Positions 1 to 12,551 of a stretch of 64,000 nucleotides of DNA are shown one piece after another. The position numbers and the translations under genes were made by a program. The first letter of the stretch is position 1. Every line of letters starts with the position of its first letter. The notes beneath the pieces were generated by a model. The model searched no databases and had not been told where the DNA came from. It saw nothing but the letters and a program-made list of their open reading frames with translations. Origin of the DNA: Trachelipus rathkii (Eukaryota > Arthropoda > Malacostraca > Isopoda > Trachelipodidae); NCBI GenBank assembly GCA_015478945.1, contig JABUQX010022082.1:124001-188000 (forward strand). Direction: 5' to 3'.

Positions 1-570
1 AAAGGAATTTTGTTACGAAATTATACGATAAATTTAGACGGCCTGGATGTAGTAGCGGGAACCCCCGCCGAAAAAGTTGTACCGTTATACGGCTCGTTCC
101 AAACGGCTCGTTGTCTTTTATGCCGAAAAGAGTATAGTCGAGAATGGATGGAAAACGAAATTTCGACGACGACGGATAGAACTCCCCCAGCGTGTTCGGC
201 TTGCGAAGATGGTGTGGTGAGACCTGACGTATTATTCGTGATGGAACCTTTCGATCCACGATATTTGAGATATCTAGAAGACTTTCGAAGATGCGATTTA
301 CTAATCATAATCGGATCCACTCTAGTCGATTACGCTTTCAGATTTTTGAATGATAAGGTGCCCGATACTTGCCCTCGGATTTTAATTAATCCAGAACCCG
401 TCAAGGGATTTCCATCGATAAACGAAACTAACCGAGTTTTAGATTCGTGCGCCCATATAAGCCTCATCGGTGACTGCGACGAAATGTGCTCTCGCTTGGC
501 CGAGAAACTAGGAGGGTGGAGAAGCGACGTACATCAAAATACGAACGAAGTTTTAAAAACTGATCTTTGA
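1..570 (+). CDS. Sirtuin-like protein, copy 1 (5' end outside window)
   Basis: The reading frame is open from base 1, so the gene begins upstream; codons 1-3 (Lys-Gly-Ile) align with the same tripeptide in copy 2 at 3,384. What remains is the C-terminal two thirds of a SIRT2-class NAD-dependent deacylase. Visible landmarks are the zinc-ribbon cysteines (C-x2-C, then C-x2-C about 25 residues on), a Pro-Arg-Ile-Leu-Ile-Asn motif near the NAD pocket, and the terminal Gly-Asp-Cys-Asp motif. Two active-site features are lost: the catalytic His of the HGS motif is Tyr (codon 88-90, TAC), and the TQNID motif reads TINLD. Sirtuins need that His, so I infer no deacylase activity; a binding or decoy role is possible. 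No introns are seen. A poly(A) signal AATAAA lies at 693-698. Confidence 0.85.
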   Translation, partial: KGILLRNYTINLDGLDVVAGTPAEKVVPLYGSFQTARCLLCRKEYSREWMENEISTTTDRTPPACSACEDGVVRPDVLFVMEPFDPRYLRYLEDFRRCDLLIIIGSTLVDYAFRFLNDKVPDTCPRILINPEPVKGFPSINETNRVLDSCAHISLIGDCDEMCSRLAEKLGGWRSDVHQNTNEVLKTDL

Positions 571-630
571 AATTTTTGTTAAAAACGTAATGTAGATGTA
601 TTAAGCTCAATGTTCTGTATTTTAATAGTA

Positions 631-698
631 ATAATATAATATAATATAATATAATATAATATAATATAATATAATATAATATAATATAATATAATAAA
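631..698. repeat. (ATAAT)n microsatellite with poly(A) signal at its end
   Basis: A pentanucleotide repeat of about 12 units begins some 60 bp after the stop of sirtuin copy 1. The last unit merges into AATAAA (693-698), a plausible poly(A) signal for that gene. Confidence 0.85.
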
Positions 699-699
699 T

Positions 700-3316
700 G
701 GTTTTAAAAAACTACTTGTTTTTTTCCCTTTTTTTATCTTCCTTATTTATTATACGCCGCGCCTCGTAGAAAAGACGTTGATGAGGATTAATCTCGAAGG
801 ATCAAGGGATTTAAAAACGTTTCGGAACAGAAAAACAAAACCTCTCCAGTATTAACGATATACGAGGCGCGTGCGTGCTTCTAGAATCATGTAAAACGGC
901 GCTATACACTCGTACTAAATGTAAAAAGGGTAATAATAATAAATGCATTTTTTAAAATTTTATTAAAAAAAGCGGTAAAAAATATATATTTTACATAGCA
1001 CGAAAAAAATAATCTCTCGAAAATGGCGGGAGCGCCTATGGAGGTGTCGGTCAGCCGTTATCGTTTCGATCGCTCGAGAAAAGTAACATCGACGACGCGC
1101 TACTCGATTATTCTTTAGAAAACGCGGGAAAGATAGCCCGACAGATAAATAGTTAGATGGGCAAAATCAGTATAGAAATCATCGTTGATATTCGCCACTG
1201 GGAAATAGAGAGAAAAGAGGTTTTTAAGCCGTCTCTCTCCTCTCTCTTACGTTCATCGGGTGGCTAGACTAATGACGATGATGATCCGTAATTCGGTCTA
1301 ACTATTAATATCAATCTAAAAGTAGTATAAAAGAAGCAACGAGCACTGTTGTTGTTGTTGTTGTTAAGAAGAGTCAAAGGCGAATCGTGGAAGTGAAAAA
1401 TAATATTCGCGCGCTGCGATTAAAGAGAACGGATTAATCAATCTCATCGGTAATCAGTGGAGGTGGAATCCGAGTGGGATTGAGTCAAAATACGACAACT
1501 ACATCGAGTCGACGCGACGGTTTCTACTCAAGCGATATTAGACAAATTTGTCTAGAATCGGGAGAAAAGCATCTTCGCGTTTCCCGCGTGGGAGCTCTAT
1601 CCCTCGGGAAAAGGCCTTTTTATCACGCGTTTGAGTGGTGAGATGCAAAAATTCTACTAACAAATTTCTTTATTTTTTGTAATGCTTTTTTTTTCGAAGA
1701 GTAATTAAAACTTGTAAAATAAAGCCGCTTTTTACATTTATTTATTATTTCATTTTTTTCCATAACCATTTGATATAATATAAGAAAAAAGAAATATTTC
1801 GTATTCGTCATAACTTCTTAGGCTACGCTCTCAGACACTAGATATAAAAACGGATAATAATAAATATATTTTATGAATCTTTATTATTACACCCGAAGAA
1901 AAGAAATACGCGTTTAACAACGCAAAGTGTAAAATATTAAAATATCTTTTTCCCAGGTGGGGAACTCTCGTTATACCTCGGAGGGTTGTCATTTTCTCTC
2001 TCTTTCCTTTCGCGTGAAAAAAACGAAGAATTAATACGAGAAGAACCACCAATCATATTTTCCCATAATTTTCTTAAGAATGTCCGGGAACCGGGTACGA
2101 ATATAACAGATTGACTCGAAAAAGTAGAAACGCAAAGATGCGAACGACCGGCGACGAGCATCGACGTTCGAGGCACGTCGTATCTAGTAACAGAAGGAAA
2201 GAAAAGTTTCGCGTTTGGAAAGGCGAGTAAGCAAAATTCAATTTCTTCTCCGGGCGAATCAAACTCTTCCTCTCGCGTTTTTCCGTTCAAATATCTTCGC
2301 AAGTTGGCTAACGATGCGAACTAAATAGTGTTCAGTTTATCATCGCGACTAAAAAAGAGGGTCGAGATTAGCTTTGGCCTTTTCCCTCTTTTATTCGTCG
2401 CGATGCTAGACTAAGGAGGAAGAAGAACCGTTATTCTGAAGAACAAGAATTAAAGAAGAAATTGATTGACAGAATACTACTACTTTCGCCGGATGAAGAA
2501 AACGTAGAAGACCTCGTAAATGAAAGAAGAATTTTTCTCCAAATTTCTTAGCGACCGAACACGTGCGGACCGAGTCGTCGAGGAAAAGACAAATCGATTG
2601 AGATTTAGCGATAATAGAAATTTTTGGTTGTTAAATCATCAGCCTCTCCGTTCTCGAATAAAGAAAATAAATTTAAAAGAGAAGAGTCAATGAGCCAAAG
2701 ATGAGCGAATACAGGTAGCGTTTTTAAAAAGATTTCCCACTCCAACGTATAATTCACCAAATCCACCAGTTCAATAATTTTTTAAAAAAGTTTTAACGTT
2801 TTATAATACTATCATCCCCAGAAGAAAAATGGAACGATACCGAAGAACATTTGGCGTCTCTTTATATATACCTTCTACTAATTTCGCGATCGCGCTACTC
2901 GTGAATTTATTTATATACATAAACAGTTCTGGGTGATACTAAACTCATTTGTCCGAGGCTGCGATGGATCGATACGGCCGTGCTAGAAGAATTTCTTTTA
3001 TTTCGCAGTGGCGCGTGTCCGGTAAATCCTACAACAACATTTCACCCAAAAAATATATTTCCTTTCCACTGTATGCATTTTTTGGAAGCTACGTAAAAAA
3101 AATTAAATAAAATCGATTTTAAAAAAATATTTATTATTTCATTTTTCCTAACAATCGACGAGCGAATTCCGACAATCGCTTGCACGCGCTACAGAAACAA
3201 CCAACCGCGAGGAACGTGGACTGATAAACGATTATTAAGAAACGATTAATTTTTTATCTCTATTGTAATAATAAATAATAATTAATAAACAAATAATTAT
3301 TAATTTACGATATCCC
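700..3316. other. Gene-poor spacer, diverged duplicate of 11,650-14,170
   Basis: No ORF here is convincing. A consensus TATAAAAG lies at 1326-1333 on the + strand, but no long ORF follows it. Several stretches recur, in the same order and orientation, in the 11.65-14.17 kb spacer: the GGATAATAATAAATATATTT stretch (about 1,851 and 11,706), a GTCGCGA/GAGGGTCGAG region (about 2,345 and 12,555), and a CAACCAACCGCG motif (about 3,197 and 14,141). The promoter-like phrase TATGG(A/T)(A/G)GTGTC is at about 1,039 and 13,468. This suggests an old block duplication whose gene content has decayed or is non-coding. Confidence 0.5.
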
Positions 3317-3352
3317 TATATATAGAAGCGATCGCCTAGCTCTTCATCATTC
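3317..3352 (+). promoter_or_regulatory. TATA box plus initiator for sirtuin copy 2
   Basis: TATATATA starts at 3317 and the initiator TCATTC starts at 3347, exactly 30 nt downstream; the ATG is about 35 nt further on. The same spacing recurs at other genes in this window. Confidence 0.8.
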
Positions 3353-3383
3353 GTCACGATCATTCTCGACTTCAAGAACGAAC

Positions 3384-4295
3384 ATGTCTCAAGAAATCGC
3401 GCCTTCAACGCAAAACGCGCCATCCGATGAAGAACCTCCGAGAGACTCATCCCCCAACATGAGCCTCGACGACGTGGTTTCCTTCATTAAAAGCGGAAGA
3501 TGTCAAAACGTAATCACGTTAGCCGGACCCCTGATAACTACTTCTTCAAGGGGAATTCTCGACAATATGTCCCCGACCGGCGAAATATTTCAAAATATAG
3601 ACGAGTACGACGAAAAAATTGAGTTGCCTCACCCCCCAGCTATATTTAAGCGCGAATTTGTCGAAAAGAACCCGACACCTTTTTTTAAATTGATTAAGGA
3701 TTTTTTCCCATCCGAGTCATCGAAACCCTCTCCAGCCCACTTCTTTTCCAAACTGCTTCACGATAAAGGGATCTTGTTGCGACATTACACGCAAAACATA
3801 GACACATTGGATACGTCAATCGGGCTTCCAGTCGAAAAGGTTGTAGAATATCACGGCTCGTATCGTAAGAACCATTGCGTTTCTTGTGGAAAAGAGTATA
3901 CGCGAGAATGGATGAAAGAACGACTCTTCAAAGACGTTACCCCTACGTGTCCCGATTGCGGAGACGGTGTGGTGAAACCGGATCTCCTTTTATTCGACGA
4001 GTCCGTACCGGCCGACAAATACTCAAAGTACGTCGAAGACTTTAAGAATTGCGATTTAGCGATATTAATAGGAACAGATCTAGCCGCTAATCCTCTCGCC
4101 CCCCTGGTTAGTAATGCGCCGAACTCTTGCCCTCGGCTTTTAATTACTCGAGAACTACTAGAATCGGGAACACCGAACATAAATTTTAGCCTCATCGGTG
4201 ACTGCGACGAGAGCTGTAAAAAGTTGGCAGAAAAGCTAGGGTGGCAGGACGAATTTCTAAAATTGTTTAAAGGTGGTCCTGTAAAAAATGTATAA
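3384..4295 (+). CDS. Sirtuin-like (SIRT2-class) protein, copy 2, full length
   Basis: A 303-aa intronless protein resembling animal SIRT2/SIRT3 along its whole length. Present: TQNID at residues 136-140, the catalytic His157 in HGS, zinc-ribbon Cys165/168 and Cys189/192, a VKPD motif at 197-200, and a Gly-Asp-Cys-Asp motif near 272. Altered: the NAD-binding GAG-I-S motif reads AGPLI (47-51) with the following PDFR lost; GTS reads GTD (230-232); and the Asn of the LLIN motif is Thr255. The known mechanism depends on these NAD contacts, so activity is doubtful even with His157 kept. Host SIRT2 genes normally have introns, so capture by a virus or retroposition is inferred. The ATG follows a TATA/initiator pair, and AATAAA lies at 4385-4390. 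Confidence 0.9.
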   Translation: MSQEIAPSTQNAPSDEEPPRDSSPNMSLDDVVSFIKSGRCQNVITLAGPLITTSSRGILDNMSPTGEIFQNIDEYDEKIELPHPPAIFKREFVEKNPTPFFKLIKDFFPSESSKPSPAHFFSKLLHDKGILLRHYTQNIDTLDTSIGLPVEKVVEYHGSYRKNHCVSCGKEYTREWMKERLFKDVTPTCPDCGDGVVKPDLLLFDESVPADKYSKYVEDFKNCDLAILIGTDLAANPLAPLVSNAPNSCPRLLITRELLESGTPNINFSLIGDCDESCKKLAEKLGWQDEFLKLFKGGPVKNV

Positions 4296-4384
4296 TATTT
4301 TGATCAAATATTTCGTGTATTCGTTTTTTTTTCTTATTGTCAAATCCTTTTTCCAATACTCTTTGTGTCACGAACCTTTAATTT

Positions 4385-4390
4385 AATAAA
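4385..4390 (+). terminator. Poly(A) signal of sirtuin copy 2
   Basis: AATAAA about 90 bp after the stop codon, followed by a T-rich stretch. Confidence 0.7.
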
Positions 4391-4589
4391 AGTCTTTTAA
4401 AATTTCCTTGTTATTTGTTTTAATCCTTCTTTAACGGCAACTGCTCTTGAATTAGCATGCCTCCTTACAGTAGGTCATAACTAATTGATAGATTGAAATT
4501 GCATTTACGTATGACCATTATTTTTTTCTACGAATTTTTAAAATTCGCAAGGTAACGTTCCCTTTAGTGCGATTTTATTATACGTTTTG

Positions 4590-5110
4590 GCACAAATTTG
4601 ATCTTCTTGTTCCCTTTATTAATAAAGAATTTAGGCCGGAAATTTCCCGTAGTAAGATGCCATATTGACAGGCTTATATTTTCAAACCTGTATGACCTAT
4701 GTTGTACTATTTGTATCTTTTTGGTTATTCTTAGTATAATAGATTGTGATTTCCTTAGCACTAAATCGGCCATTTCTAACCTATATCTATAGGCTTACAA
4801 TATCTAAATTTTTAACATTTAAAAAAAGTTACAATTTACCATTTTTAAGGGGGTAATATCTTTCCAAGTTCGCGAAGTAAGGGGCTGACAATGCTAAGGT
4901 GGTGCCACCAAAAAAAATGTTACATTTATTATGGATTTGTGCCAAAATTTTTAATTTATTGTTTCCTTCAGAATTTTTTTCCACCGAAATTAAAAAACAA
5001 ATACGGAATTTAGGCAGGCAACTAGCATGCCTAGGTTGAAGATGCCATGTTGCCATTTTTATATATTCAAAACTGAGTGACTTAGCAGGCGTCACTAACT
5101 GGACGTCATA
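4590..5110. repeat. Two diverged direct copies of a ~200-bp sequence
   Basis: About 4,590-4,790 and 4,935-5,110 share phrases in the same order: a GCACAAATTTG/TTGTGCC element, a TTCC(C/T)TT element, GGAATTTAGGC or a close variant, and AAGATGCCAT. The spacing is about 345 bp, close to that of the hr-like array that begins just downstream. No coding potential is seen. The TTTGTGCC element recurs at 43,190-43,350. Confidence 0.5.
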
Positions 5111-5139
5111 ATTGCCTGAAGATACTTTGCTTAACAAAT

Positions 5140-8100
5140 GGTACTCTGAAAGCGTTCAGCCGCTTCTTTGCTAGATTCCTGTAAGAGTCAATTGTATATT
5201 ATAGTGACGTTCTGGAAGGGTTCCAAAAACGACCTAACGCTCGCTGACACCTTTTAGGGATGCCCGCCGCTTTCCAACCTGATGGGGTGTCGTCAGAAGG
5301 GAACTGATATAAGTCGAACATCTATGTGAAAAATTTAGAAAATTCATGAAAATAATAAGACAGTGCCAAGAGAACTAAGTAGAGAAAATGCATTTGATAA
5401 CTTCGACTTATATTAGTTCCATGAGGTGTTTCACTATATGACGTCAATGCATTTGAAGATACTTAAGCTTAACAAATGGTACTGAAAGGTTCAGCGCCGC
5501 TTTTATTCCTGCAAGGCGACACTATATTATAGTGAATTTTCGGAAGGGAACCGAAAACGACCCTAACGTGTTCGCGCGACACCTTTTTAGGGATAAACTA
5601 TCGCTTTAACCCGATATAGTGTCGTCAGGAAGGGAACTGATATAAGTCGAAGGCCTAAGTGCGAAAATCTAAAAAAATTCATGAAAAAATAATAATAATA
5701 ATTCACAAAAAATTTTTTAAGTTTCGAAATTTGCACTTAGACCTTCGACTTCTATTAGTTCCCGATTAGGCGATACTTTAAGCTTAACAAAATGGTACTC
5801 TGAAAGCGTTCAATCGCTTTCTTTGCGATTCTGTAAGGCGATACTATATTATAGTGATTCAAAGGGAACCGAAAACGACCTTAACGTGCTCGCGCGACAC
5901 CTTTTTAGGGATAAACTATCGCTTCAACCCGATATAGTGACGTCAGGAAGGGAACTGATATAAGTCGAAGGTCTAAGTATAAGTCGAAAGTCTAAGTGCT
6001 AAGTCGAAGGTCTAATATAAGTCGAAGGTCTAAGTGCGAAAATCTGATATAAGTCGAAGGCCTAAGTGCTAAGTCGAAGGTCTAAGTGCTAAGTCGAAGG
6101 TCTGAGTATAAGTCGGGACTAATATACGTCGAAGGTCTAAGTATAAGTCGAAGGTCTATGCTAAGTCGAAGGTTTAAGTATAAATCGGAAGGTCTAAGTG
6201 CTAAGTCGAAGGTCTATGTGCTAAGTCGAAGGTCTGTATAAGTCGAAGGTCTATGTATAAGTCGAAGGTCTAAGTGCTGAGTCGAAGTTTCAAAGAAAAT
6301 AATACACAAATTTTTTTAAGTCCAAATTATTTTTCGAATTTGCACTTAGACCATCAACTTATATTAGTTTCCGATGAGGCGTCACTATATGTCATAATCG
6401 GTTTGAAGATATTTTGAGCTTAACAAAATGGTACTTGAAAGCGTTCAGCCGCTTTTTCGATTCCCGTAAGGCGACACTATATTATAGCGACTTTTCGAAG
6501 GGAACCGAAAAACGACCTAATGTGCTCGCGCGACACCTTTTTAGGGATAAACTATCACTTCAATCCGATATAGTGACGTCAGGAAGGGAACTGATATAAG
6601 TCGAAGGTCTAAGTGCGAAAATCTAAAAAAATTCATGAAAAAATAATAATAATAATTCACAAAAAAAAATTTAAGTTTCGGAATTTGCACTTAGAACTTC
6701 GACTTATATTAGTTCCCGATGAGGCGTCACTATATGACGTCATAATCGGTTTGAAGATACTATAGGCTTAACAAAATGGTACTCGAAAGCGTTCAGCTGC
6801 TTTTGCGATTCCCGTAAGGCGACACTATATTATAGTGATGTTTCGAAGGGAACCGAAAAACGACCTAACGTGCTCGCGCGACACCTTTTAGGGATAAACT
6901 ATCGCTTCAACCCGATATAGTGACGTCAGGAAGGGAACTGATATAAGTCGAAGGTCTAAGTATAAGTCGAAAAAACTGAAAAATAATAATAATTCACAGC
7001 AATTGAGTTCAATTTGCACTTAGACCTTCGACTTATATTAGTTCCCGATGAGGCGTCACTATATGACGTCATAATCGGTTTGAAAATACTTTAAGCTTAA
7101 CGAAATGGTACTCGAAAGCGTTCAGCCGCTTTTGCGATTCCCGTAAGGCGACACTATATTATAGTGACTTTTCGAAGGGAACCGAAAAACGACCTAACGT
7201 GCTCGCGCGACACCTTTTTAGGATAAACTATCGCTTCAACCCGATATAGTGACGTCAGGAAGGGAAACCGATATAAGTCGAAGGCCTAAGTGCGAAAATC
7301 TAAAAAATCATGAAAAATAATAATAATAATTCCAAAAAAATTTAAGTTCTGAATTTGCACGAACTTCTCGACTTATATTAGTTCCCGATGAGGCGTCACT
7401 ATATGACGTCATAATCGGTTTGAAGATACTTTAAGCTTAACAAAATGGTACTCGAAAGCGTTCAGCCGCTTTTGCGATTCCCGTAAGGCGACACTGTATT
7501 ATAGTGACTTTTCGAAGGGAACCGAAAAACGACCTAACGTGCTCGCGCGACACCTTTTTAGGGATATACTATCGCTTCAACCCGATATAGTGACGTCAGG
7601 AAGGGAACTGATATAAGTCGAAGGCCTAAGTGCGAAAATCTAAAAAAATTCATGAAAAAATAATAATAATAATTCACAAAAAAAAATTAAGTTTCGGAAT
7701 TTGCACTTAGAACTTCGACTTATATTAGTCCCATTATAAAAACACGAGGTTGACGTCATAATCGTTTGAAGACATCTCAAACCTAAACGAAAATGAGAAT
7801 TTCAGAGCGTTCAGCCGCTTTTTGCGATTCCCGTAAGGCGACACAATATTATAGTGACTTTCGAAGGGAACCGAAAAACGACCTAACGTGCTCGCGCGAC
7901 ACCTTTTTAGGGATAAACTATCGCTTCAACCCGATATAGTGACGTCAGGAAGGGAACTGATATAAGTCGAAGGTCTAAGGGCGAAAATCGAAAAAATAAT
8001 AATAATAATTCACAAAAAAAAATTTAAGTTTCGGAATTTGCACTTAGAACTTCGACTTATATTAGTTCCCGATGAGGCGTCACTATATGACGTCATAATC

Positions 8101-10540
8101 GGTTTGAAAATACTTTAAGCTTAACGAAATGGTACTCGAAAGCGTTCAGCCGCTTTTGCGATTCCCGTAAGGCGACACTATATTATAGTGACTTTTCGAA
8201 GGGGAACCGAAAAACGACCTAACGTGCTCGCGCGACACCTTTTAGGGATAAACTATCGCTTCAACCCGATATAGTGACGTCAGGAAGGGAACTGATATAA
8301 GTCGAAGGTCTAAGAGCAAAATCTAAAATTCATGCGAAAAATAACATTTGTATTCAGCAAAATCTAACATTGTTGTAAATTAGAAAAAGAGATGACTTCG
8401 ACTTATATGTTCCCGAGTATCATATATGACGTCATAATCGGTTTGAAGATACTTTAAGCTTAACAAAATGGTACTCGAAAGCGTTTAGCCGCTTTTTCGA
8501 TTCCCTTAAGGCGACACTATATTATAGTGACGTTTCGAAGGGAACCGAAAAACGACCTAACGTGCTCGCGCGACACCTTTTAGGGATAAACTATCGCTTC
8601 AACCCGATATAGTGACGTCAGGAAGGGAACTGATATAAGTCGAAGGTCTAAGTGCGAAAATCTAAAAAAATTCATGAAAAAATAATAATAATAATTCACA
8701 AAAAAAATTTAAGTTTCGGAATTTGCACTTAGACCTTCGACTTATATTAGTTCCCGATGGGGCGTCACTATATGACGTCATAATCGGTTTAACGACAGTT
8801 CAAGCTTAAGAAAATGGTATTTGAAAGCGTTCAGCCGCTTTCGCGATTCCCGTAAGGCGACACTATATTATAGTGACGTTTCGAAGGGAACCGAAAAACG
8901 ACCTAACATGATCGGGCGACACCTTTTAGGTGAAAACTATCGCTTCAACCCGATATAGTGACGTTTCGAAGGGAACTGATATAAGTGGAAGGTCTAAGTA
9001 TAAGTCGAAGGTCTAAGTGCTAAAATATAAAAAATCTCAAAGAAAATAATTCACAAAAAATTTTAAGTCGAAATTATTTTTCGGAATTTGCACTTAGACC
9101 TTCGACTTATAACAGTTCCCTAAGCGGCGTCACTATATGACGTCATAATCGGTTTAACGACAGTTCAAGCTTAAGAAAATGGTATTTGAAAGCGTTCAGC
9201 CGCTTTTGCGATTCCCGTAAGGATCAATTGTATTATAGTGACTTCGAAGGGAACCGAAAAACGACCTAACGTGCTCGCGCGACACCTTTTAGGGATAAAC
9301 TATCGCTTCAACCCGATATAGTGACGTCAGGAAGGGAACTGATATAAGTCAGCGCTTCCAGGCAAAAACGAAAATTCATGAAAAAAACAATAATAATATA
9401 CCACAAAAAATTTAAGTTTTCGAATTTGTACTTAGATCCTCGACTTACATGTTCCTGATGAGGCAACATATATGACGTCATAATTCGGCTTGAAGATACT
9501 TTAAGCTTAACAAAATGGTACTGAAAGCGTTCAGCTTTCGCTTTTAGTGATTCCCGCAAGGCTTCGACACTATATTATAGTGACTTTTCGAAGGGAACCG
9601 AGAAACGACCTAACGTGCTCGCGCGACACCTTTTTAGGGATAAACTATCGCTTCAACTCGATATAGTGACGCCAGGAAGGGAACTAATATAAGTCGAAGG
9701 TCTAAGTGCGAAAATCTAAAAAAATTCATGAAAAATAATAATAATAATCTCACAAAAAAAAAAATTTAAGTTTCGAAATACTTAGAACTTCGACTTATAT
9801 TAGTTCCCAGCCATATATGATGTCATAATCGTTTGAAAGATACGAGCTTAAGAAAATGGTATTTGAAAGCGTTCAGCCGTTTTTGCGATTCCCGTAAGGC
9901 GACACTGTATTATAGTGACTTTTCGAAGGGAATGACCTAACGTGCTCGCGCGACACCTTTTGGGATAAACTATCGCTTCAACCCGATATAGTGACGTCAG
10001 GGAAGGGAACTGATATAAGTCGAAGGCCTAAGTGCGAAAAAAAAAATTCAGTTGAAAATAATAATAATAAACGTTCACAAAAAATTTAAGTTTCGAATTT
10101 GCACTTTAGAACTTCGACTTATATGTTCCTCGATGAGGCGTCACTATATGACGTCATAATCAGTTTGAAGATACTTAATAAAATGGTATTTGAAAGCGTT
10201 CAGCCGCTTTTGCGATTCTCCCCACAATTTATTACTATTTTTCCAATTCTTTTTTTTAATTTAGTCACCCTAAAAAATGATTTAATGAAGAAAACGGTAT
10301 TTTATGGGAGACTAAATTAAAAAAAGAATTATCTGAAACTGATATAGATCGAAGATCTAAGTGTTAAAATCTTAAAATTCCCCCAAAAAATTTTTCACAA
10401 ATTTTTTTTAAGTCGAAATTATTTGTCAGAATTTGCACAAAGACCTTTGACCTATATTGGTTCCCAAAGAGGCGTCACTATGTGACGTCATAATCGGTTC
10501 AATTTAAACATAAATTTTGAATAATGATTTATTCAAAGAA
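5140..10540. repeat. hr-like tandem array, about 14 units of 330-350 bp
   Basis: Units are anchored by CCCGTAAGGCGACAC at about 6,463, 6,810, 7,140, 7,480, 7,829, 8,162, 8,502 and 8,849, with further, sometimes degenerate, copies on both sides. Each good unit holds several dyads: CACTATA-T-TATAGTG, two TGACGTCA octamers (within ATATGACGTCATAA and AGTGACGTCAGG), and long arms reading GGGAACTGATATAAGTCGAA and its reverse complement TTCGACTTATATTAGTTCCC (one mismatch). A nested 20-bp satellite (TAAGTCGAAGGTC core) runs from about 5,950 to 6,290. Baculovirus and nimavirus hrs are arrays of palindromes acting as enhancers and possibly origins, and baculovirus hrs carry CRE-like sites. A similar role here is inference. 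Short ORFs within the array are incidental. Confidence 0.85.
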
Positions 10541-10706
10541 TAATGTTTTTACTAGCTACGACGGGTTTAAATAAAATACGATAATTAATACAAACTTTTA
10601 TTCCTTAAAATAAAATATTTAATTATATAATTTTTAGAGATCGGAAATTTTTCCATATGTACCAATCAAAAAACCTTTATATAAAAAACAACAACAATTT
10701 TTTAAT

Positions 10707-10964
10707 TTATTTTAAAGTTCTCCATTGTATACGTCGAACAGCTTCAAAAATGTTGTTGAGAAATTCATGATTATCAACACGGGAAAAAGCCAAATGAAAT
10801 GTTATTGGCTTGGTAAGAAGTAGAAATCGTTCTAATAACTTAAAAAAAGAACTCGGTTCAAAAAAATAGATATCGTCTTTCAACCATAATGGACTGTGAA
10901 ATAAATTTTTTTCTCTTTCGGCCTCGTATTTACGGCTATCGATCGATACCCTAAAAAGCGTCAC
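10707..10964 (-). other. Possible 85-aa coding fragment between repeats
   Basis: An open frame with a GTG rather than ATG start, whose 5' end lies in an inverted hr-like repeat. Its length and mixed composition (FF-E-P-S-S then a Leu-rich helix) are better than most small ORFs here. I see a faint resemblance to residues 85-145 of the 760-aa protein at 28.5 kb (an Y-x-F-x-E then hydrophobic-helix pattern), too weak to claim homology. It may be a gene remnant or chance. Confidence 0.2.
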
Positions 10965-11225
10965 CCGATCACGTTAGGTCGTTTTTCGGCTCCCTTCGAA
11001 ACATCACTATAATATAGTGTCGCCTTACGGGAATCGAAGAAGTCGCTGAATGCTTTCAAATACCAGTTACCTAAGCTAAAACTATCTTCAATCCGATTAT
11101 GACGTCATATAGTGATGCGCCTGATCGGGAACTGATGATATAAGTCGAAGGTCTAAGTGCAAATCCCGAAAAATAATTGACTTAAAAAATTTTGTGTATT
11201 ATTTTCTTTGAGAAATTTTAAATTT
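10945..11225. repeat. Inverted hr-like repeat unit
   Basis: Reverse-complement copy of the 5.1-10.5 kb unit, with the CACTATAATATAGTG dyad, ATGACGTCATA and an ATAAGTCGAAGGTC arm. Together with the array it gives an inverted arrangement around 10,560-10,940. Confidence 0.75.
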
Positions 11226-12323
11226 TAGCACTAATGTTTAAAGAAAACAAAAAAAATAAAAGCAAAATTAAAATGTTTAAGCATAAAATTTTTAAATATA
11301 TCGTCTATTAACTAGATATGCCTTAGTTCTTCTATATCGTACAAGCAGCTGCACTACGCCTTAATCGGGAACTAATGTCAGACGATAGTTTAGGTGAAAA
11401 AAAATCAAAACAAAATTGTTTTTTAAAAAAATTCAGAATTTATTTATTTATCAATTGCTCTAGATGGATCTCGAGTCCATTCGCCAACCAGCAGTGTTTT
11501 GAAAAAAAAAATTTAGGAGAAAGAAATGAGACCAACCGCTCCTCGAAGTAAACTGCCAATCGATTGCTGGGCAACAACTGTTCGTTTAATTAGGTTCGGT
11601 ATAACTTCCAAGCTTACCGGAAAACTGAAGATGAATTTGATCTTTATCGATAAACCCAATTGTTTTTTCGCTCGCGCGTTTTGCACTCGAAACCGAGCGT
11701 AAAAAAGGATAATAATAAATATATTTCTCGAATCTTTATTATAACGGTTGAGAAAAAGAACATGCGCTTAAAACATGAAATAAAATATACGAAAACTTCT
11801 TCCTCCGTTTCGATAAATCCGAAAAGAAGATCCTTCGATGCGAGACTGCTATTACCTTATATTTATAGAGCTTTTAAAATCTCGAAAGGAAAAGAGGAAA
11901 AACAAATAATTAAATCGAAGGTTAAAATTTTATTCAGAATTAAAAATAATTAATCGAATAAAACCAATTTTTTTGTCTTCCCGGAAGATGCTTTTCTTTT
12001 TTTTTCTTCCTGTGGACAAAAACCTACATATTTTGAAAAAATATCTAGCGTTTTTTCTTAGGATGAATATTATTAAAAAATAGAAGATACAAATGAAGAA
12101 AGCATTTCGACAGTTCGATATCGATATAGACGATGGATGGGAAGAAATAATTCTCTCTCTCTCTTCCTGTGACCTAATAATTAGTTCACGAAAAGGTGTT
12201 AATTGTGTTTCTCTTAGGATGGTCTAGGAATGCGCCCAGCGATTATAAGAAAACATAACATCTTCGTATTTGATAATCTTCCGTTTCCTCTTTTCTTTTC
12301 CATTTTCTTTTTACATATATAAA

Positions 12324-12327
<4 letters not shown>

Positions 12328-12422
<95 letters not shown>

Positions 12423-12428
12423 ATATAG

Positions 12429-12459
<31 letters not shown>

Positions 12460-12498
12460 TATATATATATATATATATATATAAAGTATATATATATA

Positions 12499-12546
<48 letters not shown>
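12328..12546. repeat. (AT)n microsatellite
   Basis: Nearly uninterrupted AT dinucleotides broken by a few AAAGTATAT units. Confidence 0.95.

Positions 12547-12551
<5 letters not shown>

Noticed and set aside
1937..2302. 121-codon minus-strand ORF
   Set aside because: No recognisable features, overlaps another ORF of similar quality, and lies in a decayed duplicated spacer.
5140..10540. CRISPR-like array
   Set aside because: Units are about 340 bp with diverged palindromes throughout, not short repeats with unique spacers, and the DNA is eukaryotic.
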